A stretch of DNA of 7,990 nt from JAFGIT01 sp016929465 [NCBI: Candidatus Coatesbacteria bacterium]. Lineage in GTDB: Bacteria; B130-G9. Within the stretch, counting starts at the first letter, position 1, and each line of letters opens with the position of its first letter. This document shows, one piece after another, positions 1 through 6,440 of this stretch. The translations under genes and the position numbers were made by a program. The stretch lies in assembly GCA_016929465.1 (NCBI GenBank), contig JAFGIT010000079.1, positions 1 to 7,990 of the forward strand, in the 5' to 3' direction. The notes beneath the pieces were generated by a model, which did no database searches, had not been told where the DNA came from, and saw only the letters and a list, made by a program, of their open reading frames with translations.

Positions 1-2024
1 ATGGCATTATGGACCTCTCCCCTTAGGGCTCTAGCGTCGTGATAGTCGGGATTGAGCTCTAGCGCGCAGTCGAGGTGGCAGATTGCCTCATCAAAGCGCC
101 CAGATTTAAAATATGCAGCGCCCAATACAAAGCTCGCCATCGGATTATCGGGATCAATTTCTAGTGCCTTTTCGAGATCCTTGATAGGTTTTTTGTTATC
201 ACCGGTATCAGTCATAGTCAGCAGGGCCCTGAGAATAAGAAGCTCTGAAGAATAAGGCATGTGTTTGATTAGCGCCGAAAGCCCATCGAGGCATTCCTCC
301 GGATTTCTGCTTTTGAGGCGGGCGAGCTCCTTAACTAGCTGCTTGGCTCCTTCTACCGAGGCGACTTCTGAAGACTCTACGGCTCGAGCCGCGTCTTCGG
401 TTGAGCCATCCGCGTCGTTCTCATCGAATAAATCAATCACTTGCCCCAAAGAATCAACCAAAGCTGCGATACCTGCAATGGCTGCTGACGATTTCAGAAT
501 AGATTCATTGTTCCCAGACTCACCGTCTTTACGCTCCTCGGATGATCCCAGTTCCATGGCCCTCATATAATCATCTAGTGAATTCTGCTTATCGCCCTTT
601 TCTTTGAGTACGGAAGCCCTGAAGAGATAGGCCTCCCTGAAGCGGGGATTCAGTTCGATGGCTTTATTAAAACTGGCAATCGCGAGGTCAATGTCGCCGC
701 AGAGATGAAGCGCCTTACCCTTTATGCTGTGCATTTCAGGGCTAATGGGCTTCAACTCGAGTGCCTTGTCACTTTCAGCGACTGCCTCTCGATATCGATG
801 GATCATCGTGAAGATAGTTGCCCTTGCTGCATGTGCATCAACACGATTGGGGGCGATGTCGAGTAATCTGTCGCAGTCTGAGACCACGAGCTCCAGATCC
901 TTGCCTAAGTCCGCGCGAATTAGTGCTCGCTCGGTATAGGCCTCAGCGTCGTCCGAGTTGAAGTCGATACATTCGTCGAGATCCTCTATTGCCCGATCGA
1001 AGTCCTTTAGCATTGCACGAGCCCTTGCCCGGCTTATACGTGCCGTCCTGTTGGTCGGATCCAACTCGAGTGCAATTCCGAAATCAATGATGGCGTCATC
1101 AATCATCTGGTTTTCATCGCCTTGAAGGGCGAATATGCCTCTTCGGACAAACAAGTTGGGGTCCCTCGGCGATTCCTCTATTGCCTTATCAAGTTCTTCC
1201 AGAGCCAGAAACACATCGCCATACTCCATGTAGTGATCCGCCCGACGGGCATGGAGCTCTGCAAGTTCATCAGGATCGTCCAAGAGCTTCAGCGCCGCAT
1301 CGAAATCACTCAGCGCCGCATCTTCGTCTCCGTTCCAGGAGTGCAAATCGCCCCTGAGCATTAGAGGAAAGCCGTCATCCGGTTCTGCCTCGACCGTCTT
1401 ATTCAGACGTTCAATTCCGCGTTTGAAGTCACCAGTTCTGTGAATAAGATCGGTAAGCCCAGTTAGAGCCATAGTTGAATTAGGATCCACCTCGAGCGCA
1501 GAATCATAGTCTTCGCAGGCATTATCGAATTGGTTGATTAGCTCGTATGCTCGAGCGCGATTGCACAGGGGCCAAAGATAGCTTGGCTCCGCCTCTATAG
1601 CCTTGCTGTAGGCTCCGATGGCATCTTGAATCTTCCCTTTATTATGCAGGAACATTCCAAGGAGATTGTTAGCATCCGGCGAATCTGGTGTGGTGTTCAG
1701 CACTAGCTTCGCGTCTTCGAGGGCCAGATCATACAGCCCGCACTCCCAACGCGCGGTAGCTCGACTCAAGCGAGCATCAATTGCGCCGGGGTCAATCTCC
1801 AGGGCTTTGCCGAAGTCTTCTATTGCTCGATTTAGATTCTCAGTGCCCCCGACGGTTGCATAGCAATTGCCCCGGTCTATATAGGCTCCCGCGAATCTGG
1901 GCGCGACCTGAATAGCCTTATCGAACGCAGAGATCGCTCGGCGGATGTCGCCTTTTTCCAGGTGTATGATGCCTCGGCTGTAATGGTCTTTCGCTTTGCC
2001 CCAATTTATCCTGATTTTCTTCAA
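1..2024 (-). CDS. Large TPR-repeat protein (C-terminus beyond left edge)
   Basis: One uninterrupted reading frame of 674 codons runs from a TTG start at 2024 off the left edge. TTG is chosen because an in-frame stop lies nine codons upstream, no ATG or GTG lies between, and a GAGGG Shine-Dalgarno sits 8 nt ahead. Nearly the whole protein is tandem 34-residue tetratricopeptide repeats: I count about 16 complete units and a partial one, each with an A/G-x-x-x-Y/L pattern in helix A and an ending such as KALEIDP, KAIELNP or SALEVDP. Repeats 1-14 cover roughly residues 12-495. A non-TPR stretch follows (about 496-590), then repeats resume. There is no signal peptide or membrane segment in the visible part, so it is probably a cytoplasmic scaffold for protein-protein contacts; the partner is unknown. 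No catalytic domain is visible, though one could lie past the edge. Codons appear more A/T-rich than in the flagellar genes. Confidence 0.9.
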   Translation of the reverse strand, partial: MKKIRINWGKAKDHYSRGIIHLEKGDIRRAISAFDKAIQVAPRFAGAYIDRGNCYATVGGTENLNRAIEDFGKALEIDPGAIDARLSRATARWECGLYDLALEDAKLVLNTTPDSPDANNLLGMFLHNKGKIQDAIGAYSKAIEAEPSYLWPLCNRARAYELINQFDNACEDYDSALEVDPNSTMALTGLTDLIHRTGDFKRGIERLNKTVEAEPDDGFPLMLRGDLHSWNGDEDAALSDFDAALKLLDDPDELAELHARRADHYMEYGDVFLALEELDKAIEESPRDPNLFVRRGIFALQGDENQMIDDAIIDFGIALELDPTNRTARISRARARAMLKDFDRAIEDLDECIDFNSDDAEAYTERALIRADLGKDLELVVSDCDRLLDIAPNRVDAHAARATIFTMIHRYREAVAESDKALELKPISPEMHSIKGKALHLCGDIDLAIASFNKAIELNPRFREAYLFRASVLKEKGDKQNSLDDYMRAMELGSSEERKDGESGNNESILKSSAAIAGIAALVDSLGQVIDLFDENDADGSTEDAARAVESSEVASVEGAKQLVKELARLKSRNPEECLDGLSALIKHMPYSSELLILRALLTMTDTGDNKKPIKDLEKALEIDPDNPMASFVLGAAYFKSGRFDEAICHLDCALELNPDYHDARALRGEVHNA

Positions 2025-2032
2025 GGCTCTAT

Positions 2033-2037
2033 CCCTC
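2033..2037 (-). promoter_or_regulatory. Shine-Dalgarno that decides the TTG start of the TPR gene
   Basis: Read on the minus strand this is GAGGG, 8 nt before the TTG at 2024-2022. Together with the in-frame TGA upstream and the absence of ATG or GTG between, it makes TTG the only plausible start. Confidence 0.65.
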
Positions 2038-2072
2038 GAATTAGGTTCTGATCATGGCAGCTTGTCTCCCCA

Positions 2073-2089
2073 AAGGGCGACATGCCCTT
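2073..2089. repeat. Second small inverted repeat upstream of the TPR gene
   Basis: AAGGGC (2073-2078) and GCCCTT (2084-2089) form a 6-bp stem around a 5-nt loop. It lies 11 bp from the larger dyad at 2101-2125. Both contain ACATGCC (2080-2086 and 2100-2106), which hints at a repeated half-site. The location is 49 bp before the TPR start codon, so this may be leader RNA structure or part of a regulatory region. Confidence 0.35.
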
Positions 2090-2100
2090 GACGAAGACTA

Positions 2101-2125
2101 CATGCCGGGATTAATCCCGAGCATG
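2101..2125. repeat. Inverted repeat between the PilZ and TPR genes
   Basis: A perfect 14-bp palindrome (CGGGATT facing AATCCCG, 2106-2119) is extended by outer arms CATGC (2101-2105) and GCATG (2121-2125), with one unpaired A at 2120. It lies 43 bp past the PilZ stop and 77 bp ahead of the TPR start. The dyad could be an operator for a dimeric regulator controlling the TPR gene. It could also form a GC-rich hairpin at the 3' end of the PilZ transcript, but no T-run follows on the minus strand, so a classical intrinsic terminator is not supported. Confidence 0.5.
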
Positions 2126-2167
2126 ACACACTATAGTCTCATAAGTATCGCAGAGTGCTTCAAGAAT

Positions 2168-2542
2168 TCAAAGCATCACGATTCGGACTATTGTGTCTGC
2201 CTCCTTGGGCGAGATTAGAATGAACTCGAGAGCAAAGCGGAGCTCATTCGGGGTGGGCCTTTCGAGACGAACGACCCGGGCGAGCAGGCGCGTTACAACC
2301 ACTGAGCCCGAACTCGGAATGGAGACGTCGATCAATGTGCCAACGCTAATTAGGTCGGTCGTCGGACTTTTGCGGGTCGCCATTAGGAGCATTCCGCCGC
2401 CGCTCACGTTGACCGTCTCGACGGGTATCACTCTTTCGTCGGGAAGCTCGGAGCCGTCGGGGAGCGCAAAGAGCTCGGCGCTGACGGCGATTGCCATCTC
2501 CCTTCTGAAGTAGCTGCGATGTTGCTCGAAGTCGGTGTGCAT
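2168..2542 (-). CDS. PilZ-domain c-di-GMP-binding protein
   Basis: A small single-domain protein of 124 residues. Both PilZ signature motifs are visible: RxxxR as RSYFR (residues 9-13) and the (D/N)xSxxG motif as NVSGGG (residues 45-50), followed by the alternating hydrophobic strands of the PilZ beta-barrel. In this family these motifs contact cyclic di-GMP, so the protein is a likely cytoplasmic c-di-GMP receptor, perhaps acting on motility or surface structures. The ATG at 2542 is preferred because it lies 1 nt after the stop of the upstream FapA-like gene, implying translational coupling, and places RxxxR near the N-terminus as is common in stand-alone PilZ proteins. The frame stays open to an ATG at 2584, which would add 14 residues and overlap the upstream gene by 41 nt; neither start has a strong Shine-Dalgarno. 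About 15-20 residues between the two motifs seem slightly long. The output partner cannot be read from sequence. Confidence 0.85.
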   Translation of the reverse strand: MHTDFEQHRSYFRREMAIAVSAELFALPDGSELPDERVIPVETVNVSGGGMLLMATRKSPTTDLISVGTLIDVSIPSSGSVVVTRLLARVVRLERPTPNELRFALEFILISPKEADTIVRIVML

Positions 2543-2543
2543 A

Positions 2544-3623
2544 CTATCTGTCACGCCCCGGCCCCCCATCGGCAGCATTACCATTAAACGGAACCATCTT
2601 TATTTCTCCATTTGTCAGTCGAAACACGGTGCCTCCCATGTCCTCGCCAATCTCCACTTCCTTAAATCCTATCGTGACCTTGACCCCCTCGTGGACCATC
2701 TCCTTGGCCCTGAGCTCCGCAGCAGCATTGAGTTCGGGGCAGCTCAGCCTCCTGATATTCTCCTCGAACAGGTCCACGATGAATTTGTTGGCCACGTAGA
2801 GATGATAGAGCTGCAGGGCCAGGTTCTGGATTTCCGCATCCTTGCTCTCTGCGTGCATGGGTGAGGGCAAGCGACCCGCGATCTCCGCGACGATGACTCG
2901 GAGCTCCTCATTGGTTTCCAGGGCCGAGCCCGCTCCCATGCTCTCCAGGAATTCTTGTGTCACGGGAGCTTTCACCAGGAAGGCCGCCCTCTCTGAGAGA
3001 GATGAGTCGATTCCAGACATGCCATTGTCGAGAAGATAGGCTGCATTCTGTGCCGAAGCGCGTCCCAATTTCTCTGCAAGCGAGAGTCGTGAACGGGATT
3101 CGAGGTGGTCCCTGCGTATCCGCGGGGGAAGCCCGAGCATTACGACCGTGCTCTCAACTATCCTTGCTATGGCTCCACCCTTACTTGTGTCTCGAACATC
3201 GGCACCTTTGTGGCCCACACGCGAGGCGAACACGCTGCCACCAGCCATCAGGATACCTCCGACCAGCACACCCTCTCCCGCGATCAGGACATCTTCGTCC
3301 GTCAGGAGAGTGCTATTCATCGCATAGGAGCGGATTACGATGCCCGCCTTCGATTCCAGCGTGGCCTGGTTCGCATACCCAATCGAGATCTTGCCGCCGG
3401 CCTGGATTTTGCCTTTGCCCCTACCAGCGATACCACACCCGACTTCGACGTGGCCACCGGCGGCTATGGTGCTTGTCTCGACCACGCCTTGAACTTTCAC
3501 AGAGCCCTTCGCTTTGACGGTAAGGCCAGACCGAACATCTCCCTTTACGACGATGTCACCGGCTCCCTCAATATCGCCGGTCCTGATATCCACATCCCCA
3601 TCGATCAGCAAGGGAGCATCCAT
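2544..3623 (-). CDS. FapA-like DUF342 beta-helix protein, short N-terminus
   Basis: A protein of 359 residues with the architecture of the DUF342/FapA family. Residues 1 to about 145 are short repeated strands rich in G and V, with phrases such as GDVRSGLTVKAKG, GGHVEVGCGIAG and LVGGILMAGGSV, the right-handed beta-helix pattern of the family. Residues about 150-310 are mainly helical and charged. The last 50 residues form strands (GVKVTIGFKEVEIG, then FRLTNGEIKMVP) typical of the FapA C-terminus. Family members (FapA in Vibrio) have been linked to flagellar assembly and polar localisation. Most are longer, with an N-terminal domain ahead of the helix; here the start falls directly at the beta-helix. 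The start is well supported by a GAGGA 8 nt upstream, and the preceding gene ends only 11 bp away, so the missing domain is not simply a misplaced start. The flagellar operon on the other side of the divergent region is consistent with a motility role, but the gene symbol is withheld because of the different architecture. Confidence 0.8.
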   Translation of the reverse strand: MDAPLLIDGDVDIRTGDIEGAGDIVVKGDVRSGLTVKAKGSVKVQGVVETSTIAAGGHVEVGCGIAGRGKGKIQAGGKISIGYANQATLESKAGIVIRSYAMNSTLLTDEDVLIAGEGVLVGGILMAGGSVFASRVGHKGADVRDTSKGGAIARIVESTVVMLGLPPRIRRDHLESRSRLSLAEKLGRASAQNAAYLLDNGMSGIDSSLSERAAFLVKAPVTQEFLESMGAGSALETNEELRVIVAEIAGRLPSPMHAESKDAEIQNLALQLYHLYVANKFIVDLFEENIRRLSCPELNAAAELRAKEMVHEGVKVTIGFKEVEIGEDMGGTVFRLTNGEIKMVPFNGNAADGGPGRDR

Positions 3624-3631
3624 AGACAGAA

Positions 3632-3636
3632 TCCTC
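3632..3636 (-). promoter_or_regulatory. Shine-Dalgarno of the FapA-like gene, overlapping the upstream stop
   Basis: On the minus strand this is GAGGA with 8 nt to the ATG at 3623. It overlaps the TGA stop (3637-3635) of the 79-residue membrane protein gene, so ribosomes finishing that gene are delivered onto this site. This supports both the start choice and co-translation of the two genes. Confidence 0.6.
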
Positions 3637-3874
3637 AGTATAGAATCAGTTCAAGCCCCCTGGCGATTATACGCAATATCAGCAGGCAGATAAGCGCCAG
3701 AAGCCCAACGAATATCGCTATCTTCGCGAGAAACGCCAGAAGCCCGGCCAGTCCCCAGAGTATCGAGAAACAAAGGCCAAAGCAGAAACCAACAACCGGT
3801 ATGATCACGAATACAAATAACAGAACGGCCAGGATCGCCGCGAAGATGATACCTAGCAGCTTGAAAATAACCAT
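3635..3874 (-). CDS. Small, very hydrophobic membrane protein, family not recognised
   Basis: A 79-residue protein composed almost wholly of I, L, V, F, A and G. Two or three closely spaced membrane segments are visible: about residues 3-27, 29-50 and 51-68. Charges are restricted to K5 near the N-terminus, K51 between segments, and R68, R72 and E75 near the C-terminus. Two cysteines (C31, C35) sit in the second segment and one (C64) in the third. No motif identifies a function. The ATG at 3874 has a weak GGGTG-type ribosome site 8 nt upstream. It lies 42 bp after the DUF1015 stop and 11 bp before the FapA-like start, so it is almost certainly co-transcribed with them. The positional link to a FapA-like and a PilZ protein makes a membrane anchor or partner for those proteins possible, but that is only inference. 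It is a credible gene rather than a chance frame because of the tight packing, coupling signals and clear membrane-protein composition. Confidence 0.65.
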   Translation of the reverse strand: MVIFKLLGIIFAAILAVLLFVFVIIPVVGFCFGLCFSILWGLAGLLAFLAKIAIFVGLLALICLLILRIIARGLELILY

Positions 3875-3916
3875 GATGTTTTCACCCGTAGTTTATTGCT
3901 AATATCTTCTTTCGGA

Positions 3917-5254
3917 TTATATGCTCAGCTTGTTAAGTACAAGCCCCGTTACCAACTTCGGATAGAAGTCGGTCGACTTCTGAGGCATCCGAATGCCGGC
4001 CGACGCAACGTCCCGCACCTGCCAGGTCTTGGTAGGATTCAGAAGGAAGAACGCCTGAGCATCGCCTTTCTGAACTGCATCGACACCGGGTTCGACCTCG
4101 CGCAGATATTCCACATTCCTCTCCTCGGTCAAATCCTCTTTGGTGATCCCGAGCATATTTTCGAGTATCAGAGTGTGCAGGATTACGACATCGAGGCGCT
4201 TGAAGGCCTCGCAATCCGACTCGGTGATCAGATTGTCGAGCTTCGATTCGTCCTTGAGCTTCGCGAGCACGAACTGGTTCTGTCCGGCGAGGACCATGCC
4301 AACTAAATGGCTGCTTTCTGGGGCGGAGTGCATTATCTCGAGCATCTTCTTTTGTGCAGTTTCTCTGGAATTCGAGAATGGGAATACTTCGAGCTCGAAT
4401 AGGTCTTTCAGGCTGTGCATCACGGCGGTGGGATCGAATTCCTTCACATTGCGGACGAGCCGGTGTGTCGGAAGTACAAGAAGCCCGGGATCGTCGAAGC
4501 TCACAAAGGTAATCATGCGGTTCTCGATCGATTCGAAATCGCTGGTTGGTGCGACCTTGCCGCGCATCTCATCCCGATATGCAAGTGCAGTCTCGTAACG
4601 GTGGTGGCCATCGGCTATGAAGACCTGCTTGTCGAGCATCAGGTTTTGCAGATTCGATATTATATTCGCATCCGTGACAGCCCAGATCTTGTGGGAGTCG
4701 TTGAAGCGGTCCTTTGCGATCTCGGGAGATCTGGCTGCTCTTGCCTGGTCGAGAAGTGTGTTCACGCTGCCCTCTGGATCGGGATATAGCATGAATATCT
4801 GGCCGAACTGAGCCCTTGTTGCACGCATCAGATTCAATCTGTCGGCCTTAGGGCCGGCGAGCGTCCGCTCATGGGGTTTTACGCCGCCTTCCTCATAAGA
4901 GAGCAGACGAAATAGCGCAACGAATCCCTTCCTGGTCTTCGTATAGCCCTCTCCGGGGACGACATATTCCTGGTCATATACATAAATGCACGGCGCAGCG
5001 TCGCGCTTCAGGACACCCTCTCCGATCCAGGTGTTCAGATAGTCGGATGCACGTGTGTATTGGTTGTCGGTCGCGACGTCATTCGGATAGGTCCTGCCTT
5101 TGATTATCCTGACTATGTTATGCGGATCCTTCTCGTGGTAGTACTCCTGGAGATCGGGGCCAATTTTGTCGTACGGGTCACTTACGACATTGTCGAGGCT
5201 GCCCACTCGACCAACGTCATACCTGAAGCCCCTGAAGGGGAAAATGTGCGCCAT
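3917..5254 (-). CDS. DUF1015 family protein
   Basis: A full-length 445-residue protein of the DUF1015 family (PF06245), close to the usual family size. Hallmarks seen in order are: an N-terminal FPFRGFRYD followed by VSDPYDKI (residues 24-31); PHERTL (127-132); the diagnostic ADGHHRYETAL (214-224), rich in candidate catalytic or metal-binding residues D215, H217, H218, R219 and E221; and LPTHRLVRN (261-269). There is no signal peptide or membrane segment, so it is cytoplasmic. The cellular role is not established by the sequence. I recall a proposed free-serine kinase activity in this family but cannot confirm it here, so no enzyme name is assigned. The start is secure: GGAGG lies 6 nt before the ATG. 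It is the first gene of the leftward unit, divergent from the flagellar operon, and has no obvious functional connection to motility. It may simply be a housekeeping gene that leads the transcript. Confidence 0.92.
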   Translation of the reverse strand: MAHIFPFRGFRYDVGRVGSLDNVVSDPYDKIGPDLQEYYHEKDPHNIVRIIKGRTYPNDVATDNQYTRASDYLNTWIGEGVLKRDAAPCIYVYDQEYVVPGEGYTKTRKGFVALFRLLSYEEGGVKPHERTLAGPKADRLNLMRATRAQFGQIFMLYPDPEGSVNTLLDQARAARSPEIAKDRFNDSHKIWAVTDANIISNLQNLMLDKQVFIADGHHRYETALAYRDEMRGKVAPTSDFESIENRMITFVSFDDPGLLVLPTHRLVRNVKEFDPTAVMHSLKDLFELEVFPFSNSRETAQKKMLEIMHSAPESSHLVGMVLAGQNQFVLAKLKDESKLDNLITESDCEAFKRLDVVILHTLILENMLGITKEDLTEERNVEYLREVEPGVDAVQKGDAQAFFLLNPTKTWQVRDVASAGIRMPQKSTDFYPKLVTGLVLNKLSI

Positions 5255-5571
5255 GCTGCTCCTCCACTAATCGCGAATTTCTTTTGATTCTTAGTCCATA
5301 GGCAGGCGCCCGTACTCCTTGGGAAAATATTTCCGCCCCAGGCCTCAACGGGCAAGCACAGCCTGAAGATGACTATATATCAGCGCTGCTTTCGTTATCA
5401 AGCGGGAGTTGAGGAGGCTTACTCCATCCACGGCTAGGAAATTCTTGCCGAAACCGGTCGCATTTAGCGCCCGGTCTCCCTCCACATCCATGTAGCCAGG
5501 TAGATCCCCGGGTCGGCTAAGACCGCTATGAGAGAAAGGCTGCGAAATTTCTCCGGTATTTTTGGATGGAT
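5255..5571. other. Divergent intergenic region
   Basis: This stretch separates the leftward DUF1015 unit from the rightward flagellar operon and must hold the promoter of the DUF1015 gene and any activator sites for the sigma-54 promoter. I could not identify a convincing sigma-70 -35/-10 pair for the leftward gene. A small dyad GGAAA-ATA-TTTCC lies at 5322-5334. A minus-strand frame of 48 codons (5491-5345) has no ribosome site and is not called. Sites for an enhancer-binding protein would be expected 80-200 bp upstream of the flagellar promoter, but none can be named from the sequence. Confidence 0.6.
5261..5265 (-). promoter_or_regulatory. Strong Shine-Dalgarno of the DUF1015 gene
   Basis: Read on the minus strand this is GGAGG with a 6-nt spacer to the ATG at 5254, the best ribosome site in the leftward block. 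It fixes the start of the first gene of that unit. Confidence 0.65.
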
Positions 5572-5587
5572 TGGCACGGTATCTGCT
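5572..5587 (+). promoter_or_regulatory. Sigma-54 (RpoN) promoter of the flgF-flgG-flgA operon
   Basis: TGGCACG (5572-5578), four bases GTAT, then CTGCT (5583-5587) match the consensus TGGCACG-N4-TTGCW closely. The invariant GG (-24) and GC (-12) are present with the exact 10-bp spacing. The only departure in the conserved core is C for the first T of the -12 element. Predicted transcription start is about 5598, giving a leader of about 42 nt before the flgF ATG at 5640. The orientation and position fit flagellar rod genes, which are RpoN-dependent in many Gram-negative bacteria and then need an NtrC-type activator. Confidence 0.8.
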
Positions 5588-5639
5588 TATATGCCGGCGG
5601 AAGGAAAGCAACACCAAATTATGGGAGCGATTAAAAGTC

Positions 5640-6389
5640 ATGATTAAGGGCCTATACGAGGCGGCATCGGGATTTCTGACCGAGGCACGAGCGCAGGAGA
5701 TAAGATCGAACAACCTGGCGAACGTGAATACAGTCGGCTACAAGAAGGATGTGCCCTTCTTCAAGCTTCTGGTCAAAGAGGGCGCCAAGGCAGGCGAGAC
5801 CGGTTCATACGACCCGCTAGCTCCTTCGAGTGTGGTTATGGGCGGCACCGCGACCGACTTCTCCCAGGGGCCTTTGAGACAGACTGGCAACTTACTGGAC
5901 CTGGCCCTGCAGGGCGAAGGTTTCTTCGCAGTCCGCATCGGCGATAGCGAAGGCTACACGAGGGCCGGGAATTTCAAGCTGGGCGAAAATGGGGAGCTCC
6001 TCGACCAGAACGGTCTGAGGGTTCTTGCCGCGCAGGGCGAGCTAAACGTCCCAGAGGGGGCCAACCTGGTGATAAACACCGACGGTGAGGTCTTCGCGGA
6101 CGGCGAGTCGATCGGCTCGATCAAACTAGTGGAGTTCGATGACCCCCGTCTCCTCGAGAAGGTCGGCTCCAACATCTGGGTTGCGAAGACCGATGAGGCC
6201 GTTCCAAGGGAGGCCAAAGAGGTCGAGCTCCACCAGGGATTCCTCGAGTCGTCCAATACCAGCATCATCGACGAGATGGTCTCCATGATCGACGGGATGA
6301 GGCGATACGAGTCCCATCAGAAGAACATACGGGCAATTCTCGAGGACACCGTGGCCCGCACAATCAACACACTTCCGAATCTGGGTTAG
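5640..6389 (+). CDS. flgF: Flagellar proximal rod protein FlgF
   Basis: A 249-residue rod protein of the flagellar basal body, exported by the flagellar type III apparatus and polymerised as the proximal rod. The N-terminus carries the rod-domain signature [13 protein letters not shown] (residues 24-36) preceded by the GLYEAASGF heptad helix. The middle holds the FlgE/F/G-like domain, including GEGFFAV and YTRAGNF. The C-terminus has QGFLESSNTSIIDEMVSMI followed by the closing helix (Flg_bbr_C). FlgF is preferred over FlgG because the paralogous, canonical FlgG follows directly and this protein has GYKKD with a shorter middle, as in FlgF. The frame is open upstream to 5562, but that ATG precedes the predicted transcription start (about 5598), has no ribosome site and would add a non-family extension, so the ATG at 5640 is used. 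A GGAG 12 nt upstream is a rather distant Shine-Dalgarno. Confidence 0.9.
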   Translation: MIKGLYEAASGFLTEARAQEIRSNNLANVNTVGYKKDVPFFKLLVKEGAKAGETGSYDPLAPSSVVMGGTATDFSQGPLRQTGNLLDLALQGEGFFAVRIGDSEGYTRAGNFKLGENGELLDQNGLRVLAAQGELNVPEGANLVINTDGEVFADGESIGSIKLVEFDDPRLLEKVGSNIWVAKTDEAVPREAKEVELHQGFLESSNTSIIDEMVSMIDGMRRYESHQKNIRAILEDTVARTINTLPNLG

Positions 6390-6430
6390 ACGCGAAATGA
6401 ACTTGAATTTGAGTGAATTTAGATACGGCC

Positions 6431-6435
6431 GGAGG
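6431..6435 (+). promoter_or_regulatory. Shine-Dalgarno of flgG
   Basis: GGAGG with a 5-nt spacer to the ATG at 6441, in the 51-bp gap after flgF. It is the strongest ribosome site in the rightward operon, in contrast to the distant site of flgF, which would suit a higher yield of the more abundant distal rod subunit. Confidence 0.6.
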
Positions 6436-6440
6436 CTGAG

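Noticed and set aside
2055-2071. Sigma-54-like site upstream of the TPR gene on the minus strand
   Set aside because: GG and GC have the right spacing, but the rest of the -24 element does not match TGGCACG, and it would leave a leader of only about 20 nt.
2101-2125. Intrinsic terminator for the PilZ unit
   Set aside because: The stem is strong but no T-run follows on the minus strand, so it is reported only as an inverted repeat.
2957-3902. Plus-strand frames of 186 and 265 codons opposite the FapA-like gene
   Set aside because: They are antisense to the DUF342 and membrane-protein genes, have unnatural composition, and lack ribosome sites or motifs.
5345-5713. Minus-strand frame of 122 codons across the flgF start
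   Set aside because: Its first third is antisense to the conserved FlgF N-terminus and it covers the sigma-54 promoter. It has no ribosome site and no recognisable domain. Only the last 48 codons are kept as a weak observation.
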